A stretch of DNA of 50,504 bases, from positions 1-50,504 of the forward strand of contig CAJTYW010000012.1 in NCBI GenBank assembly GCA_910583995.1, given 5' to 3'. The stretch's first letter is position 1. Each line of letters begins with the position of its first letter. A program made the position numbers and the translations under genes. This DNA comes from an uncultured Christensenella sp. Lineage in GTDB: Bacteria > Bacillota > Clostridia > Christensenellales > UBA3700. The notes beneath the pieces are model-generated. The model was not told the origin of the DNA, did not search any database, and worked only from the letters and a program-made list of their open reading frames with translations. Shown in pieces: positions 43,501-50,504 of the stretch.

Positions 43501-43529
43501 AGCATACTACATAATTAAATAAAAATCAA
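43501..43529 (-). promoter_or_regulatory. Promoter of the lipoprotein gene
   Basis: Minus strand: -35 TTGATT, 17-nt spacer, -10 TATGCT, 45 nt before the ATG. The gap 43530-44040 contains only a lone TATAAT (43947) ahead of the DegV genes. Confidence 0.55.
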
Positions 43530-44068
43530 TATTTCAACTTGCCGTTTGTGTAAATTTTGTGTAAAAACGACTTTTTTACACACTTTTATGACAAAAATTC
43601 GACAAATAGAAGAATTTTTAAATGGTCAAAACAGCACATTTTACTGAAATTTAACAAACACAAGTCAAATCTGATTAATTTTACTGGATTTTAGCCAAAT
43701 TTTTGCTTAAAACGGCTATTTTACAGTTAAAAATACTAAACAATTTGTATATAAACATAGTTAAAAATAAACAAATCTATAAATATTGTAAAATAAATAT
43801 GTTAATTTGTTAAATTTTTTATTTGTTCAATTGACATTTATACACAAATATTCTAAAATAAAAAGGTAAAATATGGGGTTCGTGCTTAAATTTACCAAAT
43901 ATAGGCTTTTTATGCCAAAATACTAATACATTTTATATAAATATGCTATAATAAATAATATGAATTAAAAGTTAGAAATATTCGGGGCATTATTTTGAGA
44001 CCTTTTTTATTAGTTTAACTTTAATCGTAAATAATAAACTAATTACAATTAAGCGAAGGAGAATTTTT

Positions 44069-44959
44069 ATGTCTTATTATATAACAACAGATGCTACTTG
44101 TGATTTCCCACAAGAATTAGTAAATAAATTTGAAAACTTTAAAATAATTCCAATGACTTATACAATTGGTGATACTGAGTATGGTATTGATAATCAACTT
44201 TCCAGCAAAGAGTTTTATGATGCAGTAAGAAATGGTGCTATGCCAACAACTTCGTTAATAACAACTTACGCTGCAACGGAATTTTTAAGACCGATATTGC
44301 AAGCAGGCAATGATGTATTGCATATTTGCTTTTCATCAAATTTGAGCAGTACATATCAAAGTTTGCTTATTGCAGTTGAAGAATTGAAAAAAGAATTTCC
44401 AGAACGCAAAATTTTTATGCTAGACTCAAAAGCTGCTTGCTCAGGTGAAGCATTGCTTGTATACTACTCACTTAAAGCTCGTGATAATGGTATGGATATT
44501 GAAAGCAATTATAATGAAACCATTGTAAGACGCGACCATATTTGTCACTACTTTACGCCTAACGATTTATATCATTTAATGCGTGGCGGAAGAGTTAGCA
44601 AAACTGCAGCAGTTGCAGGCACACTTCTTCAAATCAAACCTATGCTTTATGCAAATGTGGACGGCAAACTATCAACTATAGATAAAGTAAAAGGTAGAAA
44701 GAAAGCTTTATTAGGACTTGTAAATCATATGCAAGACAAAATGATTGCCAAAGAAAATGAAGTTGTATTTATCGCTCACGCTGATTGCCTTGAAGATGCG
44801 GAATTTGTAAAAGAAAAGATAATTGAAAAAACAGGTATAACCAATATAATAATCGACTATATCGGACCTGTTATCGGCTCTCATACAGGACAAGGTACTG
44901 TTGCGTTATTCTTTGTTGGAAAAGACAAAATCGAACCTACAGACGATTTGTTAAAATAA
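44069..44959 (+). CDS. DegV family protein (fatty-acid-binding, FakB-like), copy 1
   Basis: 296 residues. DegV/FakB proteins bind a fatty acid and, with FakA kinase, present it for phosphorylation into phospholipid. The N-terminal TTDATCDFPQELV and TYTIGDTEYGID with TTSLITTYAATEFLRP are the family's lipid-binding half. The second half has LMRGGRVSKTAA and GTLLQIKPML, the standard DegV motifs, then SHTGQGTVALFFVG. SD GAAGGAG precedes the ATG. It is followed 98 nt later by a close paralogue. No FakA gene is in the window. Whether the two differ in lipid preference is not visible. Confidence 0.88.
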   Translation: MSYYITTDATCDFPQELVNKFENFKIIPMTYTIGDTEYGIDNQLSSKEFYDAVRNGAMPTTSLITTYAATEFLRPILQAGNDVLHICFSSNLSSTYQSLLIAVEELKKEFPERKIFMLDSKAACSGEALLVYYSLKARDNGMDIESNYNETIVRRDHICHYFTPNDLYHLMRGGRVSKTAAVAGTLLQIKPMLYANVDGKLSTIDKVKGRKKALLGLVNHMQDKMIAKENEVVFIAHADCLEDAEFVKEKIIEKTGITNIIIDYIGPVIGSHTGQGTVALFFVGKDKIEPTDDLLK

Positions 44960-45057
44960 TTTTCCATTCAATCAAAAATTATCAATAAATTTTGATAATT
45001 AATTTACAAAAGAAGAAAATACCGAATTAAAAATATTTTCATTAAAAAGGAGCATTT

Positions 45058-45948
45058 ATGTCTTATTACATTACTACCGATGCGACTTGTGATTACCCAC
45101 AAGATTTACCGCAATTTGATAAATTTGAAATTATACCTATGACTTATACTATTGGCGATACCGAATATGGTATAGACAAGCAGTTATCAGGCAAAGAGTT
45201 TTATGATACAATCAGAAATGGTGCAATGCCAACAACTTCATTGATTACAAGCTATTTTGCTACAGAATTTTTTAGACCTATTTTACAAGCAGGTAACGAT
45301 TTATTGCACATTTGTTTTTCTTCAGGACTTAGTAGCACATACCAAAACATCGTAAACGCTATAGATGAATTAAAGGCGGAATTTCCTGAGAGAAAAATTT
45401 ATATGCTTGATTCAAGATGTGCTAGTTCAGGTGAAGGCTTGCTTGCATATTATGCACTTAAAGCTCGTGAAAATGGTATGAGCATAGAGAATAATTATAA
45501 TGAAACTCTAAAAAGACGCGATAAATTGTGTCACTATTTTACACCTGACGACTTATTCCACTTAATGCGTGGCGGAAGAGTTAGTAAAACCGCAGCAATT
45601 GCAGGTTCTCTATTACAAATCAAGCCAATGCTTTATGTAAATATCGACGGCAAGCTTTCTACTATCGACAAAATAAAAGGCAGAAAAAAAGCATTACTAA
45701 GCTTAATTAGTCATATGCAAGACAAAATGATTGCTGAAGAAAATGATGTAATCATTATTGTTCACGCAGATTGCCCTGACGAAGTTGAATTTTTGAAAGA
45801 AAAAGTTATCGAAAAAACAGGTATAACAACTATTATATCAAATTATATCGGTCCAGTTATTGGTTCTCATACAGGTCCGGGTACAATGGCACTTGTATTT
45901 GTTGGTAAAGACAAAATCGAACCAAACGATGCTTTGCTAGAAAAATAA
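45058..45948 (+). CDS. DegV family protein (fatty-acid-binding, FakB-like), copy 2
   Basis: 296 residues, the same length as the upstream copy and roughly three-quarters identical by eye, so a recent tandem duplication is likely. The DegV motifs are all kept: TTDATCDYPQDLP, TTSLITSYFATEFFRP, LMRGGRVSKTAA, GSLLQIKPML, GSHTGPGTMALVFVG. Differences cluster in the first 25 residues, near residue 90 (SGLSSTYQNIVNAI) and in the C-terminal third. SD AAAGGAG precedes the ATG. It is probably cotranscribed with copy 1. There is no evidence of decay in either copy. Confidence 0.88.
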   Translation: MSYYITTDATCDYPQDLPQFDKFEIIPMTYTIGDTEYGIDKQLSGKEFYDTIRNGAMPTTSLITSYFATEFFRPILQAGNDLLHICFSSGLSSTYQNIVNAIDELKAEFPERKIYMLDSRCASSGEGLLAYYALKARENGMSIENNYNETLKRRDKLCHYFTPDDLFHLMRGGRVSKTAAIAGSLLQIKPMLYVNIDGKLSTIDKIKGRKKALLSLISHMQDKMIAEENDVIIIVHADCPDEVEFLKEKVIEKTGITTIISNYIGPVIGSHTGPGTMALVFVGKDKIEPNDALLEK

Positions 45949-46106
45949 TAAATCATAAATGCACTAATAAAAATTTAAATTTAACCATATATCGCAAAAT
46001 AAATCCAATATAGTAAAAAAAAGTTTGGACAAGTTTTGCAGGACAAGTCATTATTTAAAAATTTAAAGCATATATTACCATATAAAGTAGAACAAAGGAG
46101 TAATAT

Positions 46107-46745
46107 ATGCTTTTATCATTTTTATACAATAAACCAATAATAGATAGCAATCAAGCACTAAATTTAGGCACAATTAATAGTGTTCACATCAATTATAAAA
46201 GAATTGACTATATCGAAACTACTAAAAACATTAAAATTGATGTGAAAAACATTTACGAAATCAATGATTTGATTATGTATAAGTCAGATTACAGGAATTA
46301 CCCTAATTTCAAATTTTATGAAATTGGAAATCAACTTGTAACTGATGAAAAAGGTAAAATTCACGGAAAATTGGTTGATTTAATGATAACAAAGGATTTT
46401 GAGATTAAAAAGGTAATAACTGATAGCAAAAATCTGCTTAATGTGGAAATATTGTCTATTTCACAAGATGGTATGGTATTTAAAAGAAAACCTAAAGCAA
46501 AAAAGAAAGTTAATAAAGAAAGCAAAACAACCAATAACACCGACCCTACAAATATTGTAACTACTATTTGTAATTATGGATTTTTAATAGGCAGAGTCCT
46601 TCAAAAAAATATCGTTGTAAATGATAAAATCATTGTACCTATGGGTAAAAAAATAACTAAACAGGATATTGATAACGCCCGCAATTGTGGCAAACTAATA
46701 GATTTAACTATTTATTCTAAATATTACAATATAGAAAATTTATAA
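46107..46745 (+). CDS. PRC-barrel-like protein, unknown function
   Basis: 212 residues, soluble. The N-terminal half (LNLGTINSVHINYKRIDYIE then EKGKIHGKLVDLMITKDFEI) has the repeating G-x-V/I-x-D beta pattern of PRC-barrel domains, which bind metal or RNA/protein partners in sporulation, ribosome maturation and other roles. A Lys-rich linker (RKPKAKKKVNKESKTTNN) is followed by a C-terminal half that ends with GKKITKQDIDNARNCGKLID, like the helix-turn pattern seen in several small domains. SD AAAGGAG precedes the ATG. It is alone with its own terminator, downstream of the DegV pair. Confidence 0.55.
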   Translation: MLLSFLYNKPIIDSNQALNLGTINSVHINYKRIDYIETTKNIKIDVKNIYEINDLIMYKSDYRNYPNFKFYEIGNQLVTDEKGKIHGKLVDLMITKDFEIKKVITDSKNLLNVEILSISQDGMVFKRKPKAKKKVNKESKTTNNTDPTNIVTTICNYGFLIGRVLQKNIVVNDKIIVPMGKKITKQDIDNARNCGKLIDLTIYSKYYNIENL

Positions 46746-46773
46746 TATAATCAAATATTTTGTAATATATAAC

Positions 46774-46814
46774 AAAATCTCTTCTATTCTACATAGAAGA
46801 GATTTTGTTTTTTT
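46774..46814 (+). terminator. Terminator of the PRC-barrel-like gene
   Basis: 14-bp stem AAAATCTCTTCTAT / ATAGAAGAGATTTT with a 5-nt loop, followed by GTTTTTTT. Confidence 0.9.
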
Positions 46815-46841
46815 GAGTTTGCTAAAATGCTAATAATCTAC

Positions 46842-46955
46842 TTATTTGCAGTTTGAGCAATTTTTAGTGTTAGACTTTGCTGCACCCTTAGTTGTAGAAA
46901 CTTTTGTTGTCTTATTTGCAGACTTGCTACCACAATTTTGTTGACTCTTTGCCAT
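46842..46955 (-). CDS. 37-residue Lys/Thr/Cys microprotein
   Basis: ATG at 46955 is preceded by AAGGAG (8 nt spacing), and a 38-codon frame ends in TAA at 46842. The protein is MAKSQQNCGSKSANKTTK followed by a Lys/Thr/Ser stretch and the ending NCSNCK. It has one Cys near the start and a C-x2-C at the end, and is strongly basic, so it may bind metal or nucleic acid. Codon pattern and SD support expression. The upstream region has two clear palindromes that could be operators. I do not recognise a family. It sits convergent with the PRC-barrel gene, 97 nt past its stop. Confidence 0.6.
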   Translation of the reverse strand: MAKSQQNCGSKSANKTTKVSTTKGAAKSNTKNCSNCK

Positions 46956-46968
46956 AACATTCTCCTTA

Positions 46969-46998
46969 GTAACATTTACTGTTACAATAGTATTGTAA
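46969..46998 (-). promoter_or_regulatory. Two operator-like palindromes before the microprotein gene
   Basis: GTAACA-TTTAC-TGTTAC (46969-46985) and TTACAATA-G-TATTGTAA (46982-46998) overlap each other just upstream of the SD. The second is a 17-bp perfect dyad of the size bound by MarR/OhrR- or PerR-type repressors. A TATAAT lies a little further upstream on the minus strand, so repressor binding would cover the start point. The regulator is not identified. Confidence 0.5.
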
Positions 46999-47061
46999 GC
47001 AATTATAACTATGATATACTAAATTATATTTTTGTTATTTGCCATTATATGGTATAAAAAC

Positions 47062-47087
47062 AAAAAGCAGCTTAACTGCTGCTTTTT
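47062..47087. terminator. Terminator between ilvB and the microprotein gene
   Basis: 10-bp stem AAAAAGCAGC / GCTGCTTTTT, 6-nt loop, with T-rich sequence on both sides. On the minus strand it ends ilvB (stop at 47097). Confidence 0.85.
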
Positions 47088-47096
47088 TGTGATATT

Positions 47097-48728
47097 CTAC
47101 ATTTTATCTGGATGTACAAAAGGCAAAACTTGCTCATTGTCGTCAATAATGCAATTTAGTAATACAGGTTCTTTAAAATTTTGATTTTTTGATAAGGTAT
47201 TTTTTAACTCGTCAATATTACAAATTGTATAACTATTATTTACCCCATAAGCTTTTGCAAGCATTTCAAAATCTGCCCTGCCCTTAATATTAACACCACA
47301 ATAGTGCTTTTTATAAAACTCTTGTTGCCATTGCTTTACCATACCAAGCGTACCATTATTCATTATGACAATCATAATAGGCAATTTATTTTCTACAGCA
47401 ACAGCAAGTTCATTACTATTCATCAAAAAACTTCCGTCACCCGTAATCAAAAGACCGCGTTTTTTAGTTGCGATTACTCCGCCTATAACTCCACCTAAAC
47501 CATACCCCATTGCTCCTAAGCCACAAGAAGTTAAAAAAGTTCTAGGTTTTTTAAATGGATAACATTGAGCCGTCCATAATTGGTGTTGACCTACATCTGT
47601 TGCAACTATGTCGTCATCATTTAAATATTCGGAAATAGTTTTTATGATATTGCAAGGATTAAAGCCTTCAGTTTTATACACAAAATCTTTTTGGCGTTCG
47701 CTTTCAATTATTCTCCACCACTCTTGATTATCAAATTTATTTACATAAGGAAGAATGTTATCTAAAAATTCTCCTACTTCGCTTTTTATCAAAAGGTCAC
47801 ATTCCACATTTTTATTCAATTCTACTAAATCTATATCAACGTGTATTATTTTTTGTGTGCAGAAATCTTTGTTATCCGCAGTTGCTCTATCATTAAACCT
47901 TACCCCTAAAGCAATAATCAAATCTGCTTGATTTTTAAGATTATTTGCACTAACATTGCCGTGCATACCAGTCATACCAATATTAAACTTGCTATCGTTT
48001 GGTATAGCAGTTTTACCCATCATTGTGCAAGCTATAGGTGCATTCATTTTATTTGCAAGTTCAATTACTTTATCACTTGCATTACCACCTACTACACCGC
48101 CACCACAATATATAAATGGTTTTATGCTTTTGTTAATAAGCTCTATTGCCTTTTGATAGTCAGGAGAATAATTTAATACTTTTTTATGAATTTGCGGCGT
48201 AAGATTGCCATTGTACTCACATTTTTTAGATAACACATCTTTTGGGATATCAATAAGCACAGGTCCTGGTCTTCCACTTTTTGCAATCTCAAAACTATCA
48301 ATCAATATTTGTTCTAAGTCTTGTACATTTTTGCACAAATAGCTATATTTAACTACAGGCATAGTTATACCATAAATGTCAACTTCCTGAAAGCTATCCT
48401 GTCCTAATTTGGTAGTAGGTACATTGCCAGTTATAACTACTAGCGGAGTGGAATCTAAAAAACTATTTGCAATGCCAGTCACCAAGTTTGTTGCCCCAGG
48501 TCCTGAAGTTGCAAGCACAACACCAACTTTGCCACTTGCTCTTGAATAACCATCAGCTGCAAAAGTCGCACCTTGCTCAGATGACATTAGGTAATGTTTA
48601 ATTTTGCCTTTAGATTTATAAATTTCTTCATAAATATCAAGTATGCTACCGCCTGGGTAACCGAATATGCAATCGACTCCCATTTTATTTAAACATTCCA
48701 GTATTATTTTAGCACCAGTATATTTCAT
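47097..48728 (-). CDS. ilvB: Acetolactate synthase large subunit (biosynthetic type)
   Basis: 543 residues, thiamine-diphosphate enzyme of valine/leucine/isoleucine synthesis: it makes acetolactate or acetohydroxybutyrate. Catalytic Glu51 is in SSEQGATFAADGY; FAD-type IlvB features PVVKYS and RFNDRAT are present; the ThDP motif GDGSFLMNSNELAVAVEN...NN begins near residue 432. The C-terminal GMVKQWQQEFY is typical of anabolic enzymes. No regulatory subunit (ilvN) or other ilv/leu gene is adjacent, which is unusual. No T-box or leader-peptide attenuator is obvious in the 80-nt upstream gap. SD AGGTG precedes the ATG. Confidence 0.93.
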   Translation of the reverse strand: MKYTGAKIILECLNKMGVDCIFGYPGGSILDIYEEIYKSKGKIKHYLMSSEQGATFAADGYSRASGKVGVVLATSGPGATNLVTGIANSFLDSTPLVVITGNVPTTKLGQDSFQEVDIYGITMPVVKYSYLCKNVQDLEQILIDSFEIAKSGRPGPVLIDIPKDVLSKKCEYNGNLTPQIHKKVLNYSPDYQKAIELINKSIKPFIYCGGGVVGGNASDKVIELANKMNAPIACTMMGKTAIPNDSKFNIGMTGMHGNVSANNLKNQADLIIALGVRFNDRATADNKDFCTQKIIHVDIDLVELNKNVECDLLIKSEVGEFLDNILPYVNKFDNQEWWRIIESERQKDFVYKTEGFNPCNIIKTISEYLNDDDIVATDVGQHQLWTAQCYPFKKPRTFLTSCGLGAMGYGLGGVIGGVIATKKRGLLITGDGSFLMNSNELAVAVENKLPIMIVIMNNGTLGMVKQWQQEFYKKHYCGVNIKGRADFEMLAKAYGVNNSYTICNIDELKNTLSKNQNFKEPVLLNCIIDDNEQVLPFVHPDKM

Positions 48729-48814
48729 AACACACCTTATAGCTTAAGCTTTAAAACATTATTAATATAGCTAATATTTTTGTATTATTTATTAAATAAT
48801 AATTATTATCTTTA

Positions 48815-49186
48815 TCAAACATTCTCGTGAGTATCTTCAGATAAGTCTTCTGATTCTGCATTTTCTTCATTACTTGTATTTTGTTGCAAATTATCCAAAC
48901 TTTTGCTTATCTTTTCCAAATACAAAACAGTAAGAATTTTTTGAGAAAATACTACTTTTAAAATAATGTACTCTAACACTCCTATGATAGATGAAAAAAT
49001 AAATCCAACGCAAAAAGCAGATGCCTTTTTTAACCCAACCGCTATTAATATACTAAAAACTAACATAACTAAATATGTAATCACACTAATTATTATAGGC
49101 AAGTGAATAAATGATTTAAAATATTCTTTTTGTTCTTTTATTGAAGTAGCTGGCAGGCTATATCGTTTTTTCTTCTCTTTTTTCAT
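48815..49186 (-). CDS. Small membrane protein with basic N-terminus and acidic tail
   Basis: 123 residues. The N-terminal 25 residues are basic (KKEKKKRYSLPATS). Two hydrophobic helices follow (about 30-52, PIIISVITYLVMLVFSILIAVG, written in part, and about 56-78). The C-terminal third is acidic and Asn/Glu-rich (NTSNEENAESEDLSEDTHENV in part). It is not recognised. A predicted topology with both ends in the cytoplasm fits two helices. It lies between ilvB and the CofE-like gene, 86 nt upstream of ilvB. The SD (GAGGTAC) is weak. Confidence 0.55.
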   Translation of the reverse strand: MKKEKKKRYSLPATSIKEQKEYFKSFIHLPIIISVITYLVMLVFSILIAVGLKKASAFCVGFIFSSIIGVLEYIILKVVFSQKILTVLYLEKISKSLDNLQQNTSNEENAESEDLSEDTHENV

Positions 49187-49253
49187 AAGTACCTCGCTAA
49201 ATAATTATATCAAATATCAAAACAAATTACAAGCATATTGCTAAGCGCAATAA

Positions 49254-49285
49254 AAAATAAGACTACTTTTACATAGTCTTATTTT
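49254..49285 (-). terminator. Terminator of the CofE-like gene
   Basis: 12-bp perfect stem AAAATAAGACTA / TAGTCTTATTTT with an 8-nt loop and TT on the minus strand, about 20 nt past the stop at 49303. Confidence 0.85.
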
Positions 49286-49302
49286 ATCAAATTACTATTT
49301 AA

Positions 49303-50481
49303 TTAGTCTATACTATAGTTTGTGAAATAGTTTTGAATTAAAATGATAGGAGTACCTTTATCACCACTACCTGAAGTCAAGTCACACAAGCTACCTAACA
49401 AATCTGTAAGTCTTCTTGGAGTTGTGCCTTGAGATGATTGGTCAGCAACAAGATTAGCTTTTTTCTCTTTAATTAATTCCTTCATAGCTTTTTTAGCATC
49501 TTCACCTGTCAAATCACCAAGTGCATTATCTGCAAGATATTTTAATTTCAACTCGTTAGGTGTACCTTCCAAACCTTTAGTATAAGCAGGAGAAACAACA
49601 GGGTCAGCAAGTTCCCAAATACCGCCTACAGGGTCTTTAAATGCACCATCGCCGTAAATCATAACTTCGATATTTTTGCCTGTAACAGCTTTAAATTTGT
49701 CAGCAATAGCATCAACCAATTTTTGTCCATCTCTTGGGAATAGCTTGATTGAGTTATCTGTAGCAAGGTTACTACCATACAAACCATATTCATTCCAACC
49801 GCTGCCGTCAACGCTTTCATTTAAAATATCTGTCAAATTCAAACATACTTTAGCACCAGCATCTTTCAAAATGCGTTTTGTACGATTTCTTGTATGTATA
49901 TCTGCATTAATAACTTTGTCTGTATATTTCAAAATTTCTTTTGGGTTGTTTGCAAGAATAATCTCACAATTATCACCACCAAAGCTCTTGTAAAGTTCAA
50001 TATAATCAAGTCCTGTAAATGGGTGAAGAATTTTGCCAAAAGTAGCATAGTATTGTTCTTCAGTAAATACATCTGTATAAGGATTAACACCTTTTTCATC
50101 GATAATATCCATTGGGATAAGTGGGTTACCTACTTCGTCACTTGGATAAGATAATTGAATAATCAATTTATCCACGCCCATTGCAATACCTTTCAAAATC
50201 ATAGAAAATCTATTTCTTGACATAATAGGGAATACCAAACCAACAGAACCGCCACCAGTCTTGCGTCTAACATCTTTAGCGATTTGCTCTAATGTAGCAT
50301 AGTTGCCTTGTGCTCTTGCAACGATTGCTTCTGTCATAGCAACAACGTCTTTGTCTTGCAATTCAAATTTACCTTCTTCACTTGCAGCAAGCACACTGTC
50401 AACAACAATGTCAACCAAATTATCACCTTTTTTAATAATAGGTGCTTTAATACCTCTTGAGATTGTACCAATAGTTTTCAT
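49303..50481 (-). CDS. CofE-like ligase (F420-0:gamma-glutamyl ligase fold)
   Basis: 392 residues. It begins TIGTISRGIKAPIIKKGDNL, then VVDSVLAASEEGKFELQDKD and VVAMTEAIVARAQGNYAT, as in the F420_ligase (PF01996) family, which adds glutamate to coenzyme F420-0. Residues 60-75 (KDVRRKTGGGSVGLVFPI) and 120-140 (LIPMDIIDEKG) differ from the archaeal CofE core. The C-terminal extension has GEDAKKAMKELIKEKKANLV and a Ser/Thr-rich stretch. Bacillota of this kind generally lack F420, so the true substrate is probably another molecule. SD CAGGAGG precedes the ATG. It may be the first gene of its transcript; the window ends 23 nt further. Confidence 0.75.
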   Translation of the reverse strand: MKTIGTISRGIKAPIIKKGDNLVDIVVDSVLAASEEGKFELQDKDVVAMTEAIVARAQGNYATLEQIAKDVRRKTGGGSVGLVFPIMSRNRFSMILKGIAMGVDKLIIQLSYPSDEVGNPLIPMDIIDEKGVNPYTDVFTEEQYYATFGKILHPFTGLDYIELYKSFGGDNCEIILANNPKEILKYTDKVINADIHTRNRTKRILKDAGAKVCLNLTDILNESVDGSGWNEYGLYGSNLATDNSIKLFPRDGQKLVDAIADKFKAVTGKNIEVMIYGDGAFKDPVGGIWELADPVVSPAYTKGLEGTPNELKLKYLADNALGDLTGEDAKKAMKELIKEKKANLVADQSSQGTTPRRLTDLLGSLCDLTSGSGDKGTPIILIQNYFTNYSID

Positions 50482-50504
50482 AACAAAAACCTCCTGTTTT
50501 CCTT

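Overview
The window is AT-rich bacterial DNA (low GC by eye; not computed) with standard Shine-Dalgarno sequences, intrinsic terminators and the standard genetic code. A lysine riboswitch over asd-dapA-dapB, an Lsa-type ABC-F gene with a leader-peptide attenuator, hslO, ilvB, paired DegV proteins and a dockerin-type surface protein point to a low-GC Bacillota, Clostridia-like. An M60 (enhancin-like) metalloprotease, a GH20 hexosaminidase and two sugar-type MFS transporters suggest a gut commensal that feeds on host glycans. This lineage call is inference.

1-7.4 kb is an accessory region at the 3' end of a tRNA-Ser(GCU) gene. It holds a McrBC type IV restriction pair, a DUF5131-type gene broken by a frameshift, an unknown gene, an HD-hydrolase gene broken by a stop codon, and a small protein with a HEPN-like R-x4-H motif. 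It looks like a partly decayed defence or mobile region.

7.6-9.5 kb carries the ABC-F ribosome-protection gene behind a legible attenuator: promoter, 6-codon leader ORF, competing hairpins, terminator. 9.5-26 kb is mostly cell surface and glycan use: the M60 protease with a histone-H1-like cytoplasmic tail and a G9 tract inside the coding region, a lipoprotein translationally coupled to a GPH-type symporter, GH20, a second MFS, a double OB-fold SSB-like protein, a polysaccharide deacetylase, and a DUF6273/dockerin exported protein. Upstream of the last gene, two 28-bp inverted sites flank a strong promoter that points away from the gene. This has the structure of an invertible ON/OFF promoter switch, and it is the most striking signal here. 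Just beyond it is a standalone structured ncRNA with its own promoter and terminator that I could not identify.

26.7-38.6 kb is mainly housekeeping on the minus strand: two membrane proteins, a HAD phosphatase, valS, pgsA, a YkvI-type transporter, a TPR protein, hslO, a methyltransferase and a membrane protein. 38.8-42.2 kb is the plus-strand lysine/diaminopimelate operon under the lysine riboswitch. 42.5-50.5 kb has a lipoprotein, two tandem DegV proteins, a PRC-barrel-like protein, a 37-residue Lys/Cys microprotein not called by simple ORF length cutoffs, ilvB, a small membrane protein and a CofE-like ligase.

A recurring theme is possible phase variation: the invertible promoter, the coding G9 tract in the M60 gene, and G6-G9 tracts at the Shine-Dalgarno position of three other genes.
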